Of a stretch of DNA of 21,532 nt, positions 10,380 through 17,624 are shown piece after piece; positions within the stretch are counted from its first letter, which is position 1, and each line of letters begins with the position of its first letter. The translations under genes were made by a program, and so were the position numbers. The notes beneath the pieces are model-generated. The model searched no databases. It was not told where the DNA came from and saw nothing but the letters and a program-made list of their open reading frames with translations. Source of the stretch: Chara braunii (taxonomy: Eukaryota; Streptophyta; Charophyceae; Charales; Characeae); contig BFEA01000097.1 of the NCBI GenBank assembly GCA_003427395.1, positions 1,722,943 to 1,744,474 of the forward strand, read 5' to 3'.

Positions 10380-10650
10380 CGTTTTCTATGGCCAGCCGAC
10401 CACCAATATATGCTGAAGATTGGCGTTCAGGTCTGCATGTCGGCAGTTATGGGTTAGGATGAAGATGCCCGTGGCTCTCTCGTTTTCTTGTTTTTGTTTT
10501 CTTACGAGTACGTCCAGTGGGGCCTGCTCCACTACTCACCAAATGCACAAAAGACATAGCATATGGCGGTGTATGGTTCCTTTTTTACCAGATGATCCAC
10601 TCTACTAATATTATATGCATTTGGCCCTGAGAATCACGTGGAGATACGAA
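10380..10650 (+). repeat. Dispersed repeat shared with 20940-21300 (copy 1)
   Basis: Ordered blocks shared with the right end of the window are: GACCACCAATATATGCTG, CAGTTATGGGTTA, GTGGCTCTCTCGTTTTCTTG, CTTACGAGTACGTCCAGTGG, CACAAAAGACATAGCATATG, GCGGTGTATGGTTCC and GAATCACGTGGAG. No coding content was recognised. Confidence 0.65.
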
Positions 10651-10867
10651 CAGGTTCTAGCTGAACTGGTGACCCGTAACTGCCGAGCTACAGCCCTGAA
10701 CTCGAATCCACAGCATATATTGGTGGTCTGCCCCCGTGTCTTTCATGCATGACGAGGCCATCCTTCTCATTGAAGCAGCGGCCCTCAATGGCTTGACATG
10801 AGTTGTAGGAGCCATTCGAGGTACCTGCAGGGGCCCTCGAATGGACATAAAGGGGACCATTTGTTGT

Positions 10868-10869
<2 letters not shown>

Positions 10870-10906
<37 letters not shown>

Positions 10907-10914
10907 GGGGCCTG

Positions 10915-10962
<48 letters not shown>
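10870..10962. repeat. (TC)n microsatellite and 46-nt poly(T)
   Basis: The (TC)n tract spans 10870-10905, then 11 bases separate it from an uninterrupted run of 46 T (10917-10962). On the minus strand this is a very long A tract followed by (GA)n. It may be a retroposon tail expanded by slippage, and its exact length may be unreliable. Confidence 0.95.
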
Positions 10963-10974
10963 CCGTGCACATAG

Positions 10975-11110
10975 CGCACCTCCCTCAGCGCGTGCCCCGC
11001 ACACAGCGGACGGCACTGCACAGTGCGCACAGTGCACGGCGCACAGTGTGCGCACCGTCATTCCAGCGCACAGCGCAGTGCGCACCGTCCCGCACCGCTC
11101 TGCGCACTGG
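10975..11110. repeat. GCGCAC-rich alternating purine-pyrimidine tract
   Basis: GCGCAC, TGCGCAC and GCACAG words recur many times with irregular spacing. A shorter tract of similar composition is at 20640-20715. Alternating purine-pyrimidine DNA of this kind can adopt Z-form; that is inference. Confidence 0.55.
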
Positions 11111-11144
11111 TGTGCCGCAACTATGATTTAAAGTTTAAACTGAT

Positions 11145-11195
11145 GTCCTTCGGGACATCCGTTAAAATTGAAACGATACAGAGAAGATTAGCATG
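11145..11195 (+). pseudogene. U6 snRNA copy, 5' part, interrupted by the PLE
   Basis: From GTCCTTCGGGACATCC (11145-11160) through AAACGATACAGAGAAG to ATTAGCATG (11187-11195) this matches the 5' half of plant-type U6 snRNA, including the ACAGAGA box that pairs with the 5' splice site in the spliceosome. There are about two differences from the usual GATAAAATTGG segment. The sequence stops abruptly at CATG, and the retroelement begins. The rest of U6 is found 6.4 kb away at 17618. A weak AT-rich patch (11122-11138) lies upstream but is too close for a normal U6 TATA box, and no plant USE motif was seen, so whether the uninterrupted copy was a working gene is unclear. Confidence 0.9.
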
Positions 11196-11442
11196 TATGT
11201 CAACAAGGACACAGCAGATGGAGTGAACAGGTATCCACACACTCAGGCATACGCAGCGCGTCAACCGAAGACCGAACCGAGAGAGAAGGTCAAAGGGAGG
11301 GAAGGAGGAGGAGGAGAAGCAGAAGAAGAGGGAGAAAGGAGAAGTCAAAATGAGAGCATAGACACTGGAGTTGCCGAACGCGACTTGATTGAAAAAATAG
11401 AACGTGAAGCACAAATGAAAGACAAGCTTCCGTAGGCGGTAG

Positions 11443-11491
11443 TGACCCGACCGGTTTCGCCTGGCCGCCTGCCAGGACTCGTCAGGGGTCA
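11443..11491 (-). ncRNA. Type I hammerhead ribozyme, 3' copy
   Basis: Minus strand, 5' to 3': stem I TGACCC (11491-11486); core CTGACGA (11485-11479), matching CUGANGA; stem II GTCCTGG (11478-11472) and CCAGGC (11464-11459), six pairs with one bulged U, around a 7-nt loop; core GAAA (11458-11455); CCGGTC; then stem I strand GGGTCA (11448-11443), fully complementary to TGACCC. Cleavage is expected after C17, between 11449 and 11448. The whole invariant core is present. Helix III is minimal, and ACCGGU is self-complementary, so two molecules could pair to form a dimeric hammerhead, as known for newt and retrozyme/PLE examples. Self-cleavage of tandem PLE transcripts is the known role in the family. 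Confidence 0.88.
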
Positions 11492-11750
11492 TAAGTCGGT
11501 TTGATGAACTCTAGTCGGTCTACTGTATTAATAGTGACAACTACACCNACTACTGTACGTCAATACAACGCTTGACTTCCAAACAGGAGGTACCTATCCT
11601 ACCAACACATCCAGATACCGTCTACGAGCCGAACCGAGAACCAACTTTTTTCCCACGTCCAAACCATCAGACAGAGCAAGCAACAAGGTCCACCGATAAC
11701 CAGATCGAGCCCACCGCACAAATATCCGAAAATCGTCAAAGATATATACC

Positions 11751-11970
11751 ACCGGTATCGAGTTCAACTCCTACGTCCCACCACAAAAAGTCAAAAGCTC
11801 GAAAAAACACCAACTATCGTTAAAACAGAAAACCAAAACTTCAAAAGAATTCTCAAGCCACCGGTACTGAGTTCAACTCCTACGTCCCACAACAAAAAAG
11901 TCCAGAAGCTCGAACCCCCCCCCGACTGTCGTTAAAGTAGAAAACCAACTTGAGAAGAGTTCTCAAACCA
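11751..11970. repeat. ~109-bp tandem repeat inside the pseudo-LTR
   Basis: Units start at ACCGGTATCGAGTTCAACTC (11751) and ACCGGTACTGAGTTCAACTC (11860), share CTACGTCCCAC, AAGCTCGAA and TCGTTAAA blocks, and run to about 11970. The same pair is in the other pseudo-LTR (17146 and 17255, again 109 apart), so the duplication predates this insertion. Confidence 0.85.
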
Positions 11971-12175
11971 CAAAGCAGATCCTACCTACCCGCTAGTACA
12001 AACTCCCAATCACTAAGGATAATCATGTAACCCCCAGACCAGAAACCGAAACACTGTCTCTAATACGGGCGTAATGACCCCAAGTCATTAAAACAGACGG
12101 CCCCATCGTGTGAGCACCGGAATCCATTCCTTCCATAGGCCTCCAAACTTCCTTGAGAAGTTAACCAACGTGTTG

Positions 12176-13582
12176 TCAAAAAAATTTGTCTGGATAGTCT
12201 CGTTTCCACAGCTCATTCTTAAGCGCAAGTAAAAATGGAAAACCCAACTTTTCAACCGACACGTACGCCTTAGCTCTATGCAAAAAAGAGGAAATAACAG
12301 CAATCTTTCGCTGCCTACTTGTAAACGAAACATAATCTTGGATACTTTGAAACTTAATCCTAGCATTAATCTCTTCCTTCTTGTTCTTCATCAGCGGAAA
12401 ACATAGTACCCCAGTACTTCCTTCGAAAACCTTCAGAACACATCCCAAAAAATCCCAACAGCATCCGTCATTCGTCTTTTCCAACACCAGATTCGGATCA
12501 TAACAGTGACGAAACCTTTCGACAATACTGCACCCTTTCTCCCTAGATTGATCGTTATTCCGCTTCCACCGAACAAACAGTGACACGTCATCAATTAATC
12601 TAACACCCTGAACCAGCTTCCGATCCGACCCTCGACTATTAAGAAAAACAAACTCATTATGGGCACACAGAAGGCAAGCCAGCGCAGGGCTGAAGGATTT
12701 TCCCATTGGAATCCCCACCTCCTGTTTCAGCAGTCGACCAGCAGCCATAACATTCGTGTTATCCAGTTCGAATCCTACAAAGTCAGCAATCATCCGGAGC
12801 GGTATGCGATGCCAACCTAATTCTAACTTCCCTCTACACAACTTGACACCCTTGGCCCTTCTTCGCACATCAATGGCCTCCACACCTTGCTTTTCCCAAT
12901 ATTCAACCGCCCACGTGATAGCATGGCGGATTGAGTGGTGAGGCAGATTAGAGAACATCTCCTTTATATCGAAGGAAGCCCCCAAGATCACATCATCTTC
13001 AGTCAATCCTTTGTTGACATCTTCCAACCGACCCAACAACCCGTCCGCACTCCTAAGATTAAGATGACAGCGTGCTGGTAAATTCCAAAGTAAGGCATTA
13101 ACCGTTCGGGAGACAATCCTCCGTCCAACAGCCGAGGGTTCAGTATACGATGGGCAAATAGGACACCATCTGGTGGTATCCTTATGTTTGGGGATACAAT
13201 AAGCTTCCCCAAATTCACCTTCCTTCTTCCATTGACCAACTTGGGTCAAATTCTTGCTTGCATATTCTTTACCACACCTATCCAAAATCACACTAACCTC
13301 ATCGTTGCACATACTAAACGAAGGATTACCGAAAAACAGTTTCCTCATACCATCACCATAGACCGAAGGACAGCAGACGATCGTGTCGCCGGGGTTGTGG
13401 TCAATGGGACTACGCACTAAGCCATGAAAAAGAGACACCGATTGGACTACTTTGTCCTCGCATCCAAACATCACACGCTCACAATTGTCAAAACCGGTCA
13501 GGAAACACTCCCGAATAGAGTCATCACGCAGAGAGGCAATATCCAGAGAGGGTAACGAAGGGTGAGATGCAAAAGAAGACAA
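12176..13582 (-). CDS. PLE reverse transcriptase ORF
   Basis: This RNA-dependent DNA polymerase copies the element at a nicked target. In the 468-codon frame, an RT finger block CIPKHKDTTRWCPI lies near residues 129-142, motif A SFDIKEMFSNLP near 203-214 (D205), motif B QEVGIPMGKSFSPALA near 287-302, and motif C RLIDDVSLF near 328-336 (D331, D332; IDD in place of the common YVDD). CCWDFLGCVLKVF follows, then a basic C-terminal thumb-like region. A 60-70-residue stretch between motifs A and B is longer than in minimal RTs. The frame has no ATG at its start; it stays open upstream to a TGA near 13645 and overlaps the endonuclease frame for about 45 nt, so both were probably one protein with a single later frame change. 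Its last codons are repeated in the 5' pseudo-LTR. Confidence 0.88.
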   Translation of the reverse strand: MSSFASHPSLPSLDIASLRDDSIRECFLTGFDNCERVMFGCEDKVVQSVSLFHGLVRSPIDHNPGDTIVCCPSVYGDGMRKLFFGNPSFSMCNDEVSVILDRCGKEYASKNLTQVGQWKKEGEFGEAYCIPKHKDTTRWCPICPSYTEPSAVGRRIVSRTVNALLWNLPARCHLNLRSADGLLGRLEDVNKGLTEDDVILGASFDIKEMFSNLPHHSIRHAITWAVEYWEKQGVEAIDVRRRAKGVKLCRGKLELGWHRIPLRMIADFVGFELDNTNVMAAGRLLKQEVGIPMGKSFSPALACLLCAHNEFVFLNSRGSDRKLVQGVRLIDDVSLFVRWKRNNDQSREKGCSIVERFRHCYDPNLVLEKTNDGCCWDFLGCVLKVFEGSTGVLCFPLMKNKKEEINARIKFQSIQDYVSFTSRQRKIAVISSFLHRAKAYVSVEKLGFPFLLALKNELWKRDYPDKFF

Positions 13583-13598
13583 AATCTGAGAGCGGAGA

Positions 13599-14882
13599 CT
13601 AGACCGACCGTGACTTGGAAGGTTTGACCAAATTCCTAGAGTTAAGCATCAATACGGGGACTAGATGAGGGACATCATTCAGCCTAAAGGCTACGTGTTG
13701 ACCCACCCGTGGGAACGCATCGTCACAATCCGCACAGACACACCGCATATCGTTCAGCCGCGAATGTCTTCGAAAGTTGTGAAGCAAGTCTCCTATACTA
13801 CGGTTACAGCACCAGACGATCCTCATTCTCTGCACCAACACACCGTTGCAACATTGATCAATATCCAAGCCCGCGATAACCCGAGCGCACAGTCTTCGTA
13901 CCCGAGCTTTACAAACTGAATCGTCGAATGTCATGCGGATAACTATCCTCTTTCTCACATGAACTCCAAACCGGGCTAAAATGTGGTGAGACAATATGCA
14001 TCGCAGCCTAAACGTTGACCTTTTCTCACTGAATGTCCGTACGGCAATATACGCCGCAATCAATGTACCGAAATCCCACAGATGAAGTTCAACTTTCGTA
14101 ATCGGTTCCTTCAAAAATTTAACTAAAGGTGCCTTCAAGATCAAGGAACGACATAGAAACGGAACAATGGGATCGATCACCAAAGTCACGCCACCCTTCA
14201 GCCAGTCCCTAGCATATCGTAACTCCTCCTTTCCATACTGAGATTCGACCAGACTCCCAGCAAACAGTCGTTTCAGGACCTTCCATTGATCTACAGTCCT
14301 GGTTCCCCCACGGCAGCACACCACAACACTTAGCTTACCTTTCTCCTTATAGTCATTCAAAATTTTCAGCAAACTGACCAAAACGAGACCATGACTAGAG
14401 TGAAAGTCACAAAGAGAACCCGAATACTCACATATTCCCTCCTTAATATCACCCAATCTTCTTTTCTTCCTCAATCTCTCCTTGAGGCCCGCTCGACATT
14501 TCTTAGACCGTCTTGGTTTATCAGGGACATTCAAGGCAGGGCAAAATAAAAGAATAAAAAACCGCTCCGTTTGCAACAGATCATCCGACGAGCATCTACA
14601 CAGGGGAATAACTGCATAGGAGTGAGCACCACTACGCCGCAACCATCTGTAAAGTTTCTCGTTCCTCCTCCCACCATCTACAACCTTCCTCTGACATGTC
14701 CTATAAACATGTTCCCTCCATCGACAGTGAGCATCACGTTGAGTGCTACCTATATAAACATGACGATGCCAAGGAGACACGAGAGCATAAACCACAGGCC
14801 CCTGCCATTCATCCACCTTCTCACGTCGACACTGAACCAAGAGAGGTAAGAAGAAACTAATTAAGTCCCCAGGGAATCGCAC
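13599..14882 (-). CDS. PLE N-terminal GIY-YIG endonuclease with CxCxxC linker
   Basis: This is a 427-residue frame from an ATG. The GIY-YIG nuclease lies at residues ~29-120: VVY (30-32) stands for GIY, then VYIGS (42-46), a candidate catalytic Arg in CRWREH (R54, H58), acidic E106 in LLQTERFF, and N118 in PALNVP. I see no CCHH zinc motif between the GIY and YIG strands. A ~250-residue middle region has no family I recognise. Near the end, CVCADC (C381, C383, C386) matches the CxC linker described between endonuclease and RT in N-terminal-endonuclease PLEs. The nuclease would nick target DNA to prime reverse transcription. The stop at 13599 precedes the RT frame, which I interpret as a frame break in a once continuous ~900-residue polyprotein. 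A programmed frameshift is possible but unsupported. Confidence 0.87.
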   Translation of the reverse strand: MRFPGDLISFFLPLLVQCRREKVDEWQGPVVYALVSPWHRHVYIGSTQRDAHCRWREHVYRTCQRKVVDGGRRNEKLYRWLRRSGAHSYAVIPLCRCSSDDLLQTERFFILLFCPALNVPDKPRRSKKCRAGLKERLRKKRRLGDIKEGICEYSGSLCDFHSSHGLVLVSLLKILNDYKEKGKLSVVVCCRGGTRTVDQWKVLKRLFAGSLVESQYGKEELRYARDWLKGGVTLVIDPIVPFLCRSLILKAPLVKFLKEPITKVELHLWDFGTLIAAYIAVRTFSEKRSTFRLRCILSHHILARFGVHVRKRIVIRMTFDDSVCKARVRRLCARVIAGLDIDQCCNGVLVQRMRIVWCCNRSIGDLLHNFRRHSRLNDMRCVCADCDDAFPRVGQHVAFRLNDVPHLVPVLMLNSRNLVKPSKSRSV

Positions 14883-15075
14883 CTACGAGAATTAAGGCAC
14901 AGACCGCAAAACTCAGCAACGCATTCACCTTCTTACAGCGCAATAACTCCAAAGAGGACGATTGTAATCGAGAACAAAATCTAACGACTTCCATAATATA
15001 GCCGCGTTCAGGTGTGACCCTAAGAAGTAGTCGAGTCACACCCGTCGTGCTTACCTGAATCCTCCCCCTTATCAT
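14857..15075 (-). CDS. Small ORF between Gag-like and endonuclease ORFs
   Basis: A 72-codon minus-strand frame starts with ATG, overlaps the end of ORF1b in another frame and the first codons of the endonuclease ORF. Its C-terminal part (residues ~52-70) is hydrophobic, ending GAIPWGLN, and could be membrane-like. No family is recognised. It may be chance, as it lies in the spacer between two real ORFs. Confidence 0.2.
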   Translation of the reverse strand: MIRGRIQVSTTGVTRLLLRVTPERGYIMEVVRFCSRLQSSSLELLRCKKVNALLSFAVCALILVGAIPWGLN

Positions 15076-15562
15076 CTGTCAGTTCAACCACAGAATCTTC
15101 TTTGGAGTTTGTATCCCGCTCATCTTCTTTGAAGGCCCTGTCTGCTCGAGCCTGTGCAATGGCTTCTTTAGCGTCTTCCAACTTCGTATACACGATTCCC
15201 TCCTTTTCACAGATTTTCGCGATTGCATCCTTCTTCAAGTTTCGAAGATCCTTCCTAGTATCACGAAGGAAGGCGTCTTGTTGACTCAGCAGGATCACCG
15301 GAGTGCCTACACCCTTCGATTTCTCCTTCCTAGCCGCTTCATCCATCTTGGACTTGAGATTGGTGCCACCCGTCTTCCTTCCGGTGCCTAACCCTGCCAT
15401 AGCTTCTTTCAACTTTTCCACTTCTGCTTCAGATTCTTTACGAGCGTTAACCTCCTTGAGTCTCATCTCCTTCAGTAATTCCACTTCACGTTGATGTCGC
15501 TCCACGATCTCTTTCAACTGTCCATTAACTCTGCCAACCGTACAGGGAGTTGCGCTCGACAC
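15020..15562 (-). CDS. ORF1b: coiled-coil C-terminal part of the Gag-like protein
   Basis: A 180-codon frame of charged heptad-like sequence (VERHQREVELLKEMRLKEV) has a segment near residues 105-140 (LRNLKKDAIAKICEKEGI, then LEDAKEAIAQA) that resembles a short helix-turn-helix SAP-like nucleic-acid-binding motif, followed by an acidic tail. The same frame is open upstream to about 15640, overlapping the end of ORF1a. So ORF1a and ORF1b were most likely one ~480-residue protein, split by a 1-nt change near 15620. It probably binds element RNA together with ORF1a. The start at the ATG shown is arbitrary. Confidence 0.6.
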   Translation of the reverse strand: MSSATPCTVGRVNGQLKEIVERHQREVELLKEMRLKEVNARKESEAEVEKLKEAMAGLGTGRKTGGTNLKSKMDEAARKEKSKGVGTPVILLSQQDAFLRDTRKDLRNLKKDAIAKICEKEGIVYTKLEDAKEAIAQARADRAFKEDERDTNSKEDSVVELTDDKGEDSGKHDGCDSTTS

Positions 15563-15609
15563 TACCCGAGCACGAACTCGTGTCTCAGTAGAAGGAGACT
15601 GGCCAATAG

Positions 15610-16470
15610 CTATGCTGCCACGTTTGTTCCTAGCCTCATGGCCTCAATCCGCCATACTTCAGCGTCAGCCTCCGCGACTTCACACTGCTTCTGGAGAGCG
15701 AAAATGACTTCCTCCAAAGTGGCTAACCGCTTATCCATACTTGCCTTCACGTCTACCTGCTCCTTGCGCAGTCGCGCAATTTCCTCAGCTTCACTTAGTG
15801 GTCTTGAAACCGTGGCCGACGTACTAGCTCCATTCTGCGCACGCTTAAGAGCGTCTACTTGCCATTTCAAGGCTGTAACCTTCGAATGTTCGGCACTTTT
15901 CATGGTGCTACCGTCCACAGCAGCTTGATGTTTGCAAAGCAGTTCCATCTGTGCCCTCGGTTTAGCCAATTCTTCTGCATCACTCGCCTTCTTACCATCG
16001 ATGGCTTCACGTACTACATGGAGTTTTTCCGACATCTCCTTGTGCATCAACGCTTGCAGTTCTTCACGATCCTTCTTCTCCCTAGCTCTACGATCTTCGT
16101 CTTCTAGTTCCTTCTTCTTACGATCATCTTCTTCCTTCTTCACTCGTTCTCTTGCTTCATCTGCTTCATGCTTACTGTTGATATTGCCTACCAGTTCTTC
16201 TAACGAGCTGACCCGCCGTCCCAACCCCCCGCCACCTCCACCATTGGCATAGTAACCAGAGTAGTAGGGGACAGCCGTCCCAGAGTTAGAGTTGACCGTC
16301 GCAGCTGGAGGTCCTGTGAGCAGCGGCTGAGCCGGTACTATCGCCGTACCCGCAACTTGACCGCCATTGAGTCTTCGATCAGGCAAAGGACATAATCTTG
16401 ATATGTGTCCAGGCTGGCCGCAGTTGTAGCACGTACGAACGCCAGGAGCTAGGTTACCGTTAGACGCCAT
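15610..16470 (-). CDS. ORF1a: Gag-like zinc-knuckle and coiled-coil protein
   Basis: A 286-codon frame starts with ATG about 65 bases after the end of the 5' pseudo-LTR. A CCHC zinc knuckle, CYNCGQPGHISRLC (C14, C17, H22, C27), lies at the N-terminus. A Pro/Gly/Asn linker ending in a Gly run (~75-82) follows, then a long, highly charged coiled coil (~90-180, KKEEDDRKKKELEDEDRR type) and a second helical part (~220-275). The order is reversed from retroviral Gag, where the knuckle is C-terminal. Known zinc-knuckle plus coiled-coil ORF1 proteins bind template RNA and form RNPs; that role is inferred here. The frame ends in GTNVAA then stop at a likely 1-nt deletion, with the coiled coil continuing in ORF1b. 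Confidence 0.75.
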   Translation of the reverse strand: MASNGNLAPGVRTCYNCGQPGHISRLCPLPDRRLNGGQVAGTAIVPAQPLLTGPPAATVNSNSGTAVPYYSGYYANGGGGGGLGRRVSSLEELVGNINSKHEADEARERVKKEEDDRKKKELEDEDRRAREKKDREELQALMHKEMSEKLHVVREAIDGKKASDAEELAKPRAQMELLCKHQAAVDGSTMKSAEHSKVTALKWQVDALKRAQNGASTSATVSRPLSEAEEIARLRKEQVDVKASMDKRLATLEEVIFALQKQCEVAEADAEVWRIEAMRLGTNVAA

Positions 16471-16534
16471 CGTAACTCGGTCGAAGCCACACGACTATAG
16501 TATCACTTCTATGTCGGTTACTCCGCATGAGAAA

Positions 16535-17624
16535 GTATGTCAACAAGGACACAGCAGATGGAGTGAACAGGTATCCACACACTCAGGCATACGCAGCGCA
16601 TCAACCGAAGACCGAACCGAGAGAGAAGGTCAGAGGGAGGGGAGAAGAAGGAGGAGAAGCAGAGGAAGAGGGAGAAAGGAGAAGTCAAAATGAGAGCATA
16701 GACACTAGAGTTCCCGAACGCGACTTGATTGAAAAAATAGAACGTGAAGCACAAACGAAAGACAAGCTTCCGTAGGCGGTAGTGACCCGACCGGTTTCGC
16801 CTGGCCGCCTGCCAGGACTCGTCAGGGGTCATAAGTCGGTTTGATGAACTCTAGTCGGTCTACTGTATTAATAGTGACAACTACACCGACTACTGTACGT
16901 CAATACAACGCTTGACTTCCAAACATCGCCGCGTTAAAAACCCGTCAAAGAAAAGCTCCCAATAGGAGGTACCTATCCTACCAACACATCCAGATACCGT
17001 CTACTAATTACCCAGACTACGAGCCGAACCGAGAACCAACTTTTTTCCCACGTCCGAACCATCAGACAGAGCAAGCAACAAGGTCCACCGATAACCAGAT
17101 CGAACCCACCGCACAAATATCCGAAAATCGTCAAAGATATATACCACCGGTATCGAGTCCAACTCCTACGTCCCACCACAAAAAGTCAAAAGCTCGAAAA
17201 AACACCGAGTGTCGTTAAAACAGAAAACCAAAACTTCAAAAGAATTCTCAAGCCACCGGTACTGAGTTCAACTCCTACGTCCCACAACAAAAAAGTCCAG
17301 AAGCTCCAACCCCCCCCCGACTGTCGTTAAAGCAGAAAACCAACTTCAGAAGAATTCTCAAACCACAAAGCAGATCCTACCTACCCCCTAGTACAAACTC
17401 CCAATCACTAAGGATAACCCTGTAACCCCCCAGACCAGAAACCGAAACACTGTCCCTAATACGGGCGTAATGATCCCAAGTCATTAAAACCGACGGCCCC
17501 ATCGTGTGAGCACCGGAATCCATTCCTTCCATAGGCCTCCGAATTTCCTCGAGAAGTTAACCAACGTGTTGTCAAAAAATTTGTCCGGATAGTCTCGTTT
17601 CCACAGCTCATTCTTAAGCGCAAG
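16535..17624 (-). repeat. 5' pseudo-LTR (truncated leading tandem copy) of the PLE
   Basis: This 1090-bp near-identical copy of 11195-12229 includes the two segments of 39 and 16 bases missing there. It begins (minus strand) inside the RT C-terminal codons at GCGCAAG, which is also U6 sequence, and ends directly against the 5' leader of ORF1, about 65 bases before its ATG. It carries the second hammerhead (16783-16831). By analogy with other PLEs it would supply the promoter for the full unit; I recognise no promoter motif. Confidence 0.95.
16783..16831 (-). ncRNA. Type I hammerhead ribozyme, 5' copy
   Basis: This is identical in sequence to the hammerhead at 11443-11491 and lies exactly 5340 bp away in the other pseudo-LTR: stem I TGACCC/GGGTCA, core CTGACGA and GAAA, bulged stem II, ACCGGU helix III. 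Expected cleavage is between 16789 and 16788 on the minus-strand transcript. Two cuts would release a 5340-nt unit. Confidence 0.88.

Larger units (their letters stand above)
9720..11140. other. Retroposon debris with poly(T) tracts, no gene seen
   Basis: Poly(T) runs at about 9917-9933, 10203-10211, 10338-10361 and 10917-10962 suggest poly(A)-tailed insertions on the minus strand. A repeat segment at 10380-10650 recurs at 20940-21300. A (TC)n tract (10870-10905) adjoins the longest T run. 10975-11110 is rich in GCGCAC/TGCGCAC words. No coding sequence with a recognisable domain was found. Confidence 0.55.
11195..12229 (-). repeat. 3' pseudo-LTR of the PLE
   Basis: This 1035-bp direct repeat matches 16535-17624. 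It covers the last codons of the RT ORF (12176-12229), the 3' UTR and the element's 3' end. Relative to the other copy it lacks 39 bases after the AAACA at about 11583 and 16 bases at the CTAC near 11620. It contains a hammerhead ribozyme (11443-11491), an internal ~109-bp tandem repeat (11751-11970), and one undetermined base (11548). Confidence 0.95.
11195..17624 (-). mobile_element. Penelope-like retroelement with N-terminal GIY-YIG (Chlamys/Naiad type), inserted in U6
   Basis: This minus-strand element is flanked by two direct ~1-kb pseudo-LTRs (17624-16535 and 12229-11195) whose common start points lie 5340 bp apart. In element order it has a 5' partial tandem copy, a Gag-like ORF pair (16470-15020), a GIY-YIG endonuclease ORF (14882-13599), an RT ORF (to 12176) and the 3' pseudo-LTR. 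The RT type, GIY-YIG domain and partial-tandem pseudo-LTR arrangement are PLE hallmarks; there is no integrase, protease or primer-binding site as in LTR retrotransposons. The leading copy starts inside the last codons of the RT gene, the usual 5'-truncated tandem form. It sits between the two halves of one U6 sequence. Frame changes in ORF1 and between endonuclease and RT make this copy probably inactive. Confidence 0.9.

Noticed and set aside
11145-11195. U6-retroelement chimera made by template switching
   Set aside because: That would leave U6 on one side only. Here the complementary U6 half lies on the far side in the right order and strand.
11195-17624. True LTR retrotransposon with LTRs at each end
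   Set aside because: No integrase, protease, RNase H, primer-binding site or polypurine tract was seen. The GIY-YIG domain, PLE-type RT and a leading copy truncated inside the RT gene fit PLE pseudo-LTRs.
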